DNA of 60,928 nt from Metabacillus idriensis (GTDB lineage Bacteria > Bacillota > Bacilli > Bacillales > Bacillaceae). The stretch's first letter is position 1, and each line of letters begins with the position of its first letter. The stretch covers positions 1 through 60,928 of the forward strand of contig NZ_WKKF01000017.1 in NCBI RefSeq assembly GCF_009674765.1, in the 5' to 3' direction. Shown in pieces: positions 60,882 through 60,928 of this stretch. The notes beneath the pieces were generated by a model. That model did not search any database. It was given only the letters and a program-made list of their open reading frames with translations, and was not told the DNA's origin. The position numbers and the translations under genes were made by a program.

Positions 60882-60928
60882 TGGTTAAGTCCTCGAACGA
60901 TTAGTATCTGTCAGCTCCACACGTCACC
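60882..60928 (-). rRNA. rrl: 23S ribosomal RNA, 3' end (partial)
   Basis: The minus strand ends with GGTGACGTGTGGAGCTGACA, then GATACTAATCGTTCGAGGAC and TTAACCA, the 3' terminus of 23S rRNA. The rest lies beyond the right edge. The 23S-5S spacer (60791-60881) has an 8-bp GAAAGAAT/ATTCTTTC hairpin, a likely processing element. Confidence 0.95.

Overview
The window is a 61 kb chromosomal segment of an endospore-forming Bacillaceae bacterium (Bacillus or a close relative; I cannot fix the genus). The evidence is the near-identical gene order and protein lengths to the Bacillus subtilis rrn-ctsR-to-pdaB region, the sporulation genes (pdaB, kbaA, gerD, cwlD, cotJABC, sigH), CtsR/McsB protein-quality control, and Bacillus-type regulators (T-box, L10 and L13 leaders). 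The given strand is opposite to the usual map: nearly all genes are on the minus strand and are transcribed from right to left.

Layout from right to left (direction of transcription): 3' end of a 23S rRNA, a 5S rRNA and the rrn terminator (60.9-60.6 kb); the CtsR-controlled ctsR-mcsA-mcsB-clpC operon followed by radA-disA; yacL-ispD-ispF-gltX; a Cys-specific T-box ahead of cysE-cysS-mrnC-rlmB-rae1; sigH; rpmG-secE; nusG; rplK-rplA; the L10-leader unit rplJ-rplL; rsmC; rpoB-rpoC-rplGB; the str operon rpsL-rpsG-fusA-tuf; and the S10-spc-alpha cluster rpsJ to rplQ, containing secY, adk, map, infA and rpoA. Then come ecfA1-ecfA2-ecfT-truA (vitamin/metal ECF energy module) and rplM-rpsI with an L13 leader. 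The left 7.5 kb is accessory: a decayed tyrosine recombinase next to rpsI, the plus-strand coat operon cotJABC, an SDR dehydrogenase fragment, ybaK, cwlD, salA, and the convergent or divergent germination/sporulation genes gerD, kbaA and pdaB. A 70-codon unknown gene and the tandem promoters and 5' end of a second rrn operon (16S) close the window.

Functionally this is the core gene-expression block (ribosome, RNA polymerase, elongation factors, Sec channel), framed by two co-directional rRNA operons. Transcription is divided by well-formed intrinsic terminators and consensus sigma-A promoters. The sporulation genes carry plausible sigma-E and sigma-G promoters.

No wholly new biological system is evident. 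The most notable observations are the integrase graveyard between cotJC and rpsI, the cotJ operon at this locus, a three-segment mutually exclusive hairpin upstream of rpsL, and structured leaders upstream of rpoB, rpoA, rpsS and rplA. All functional statements come from reading the sequence and knowledge of the families; no searches or folding programs were run.
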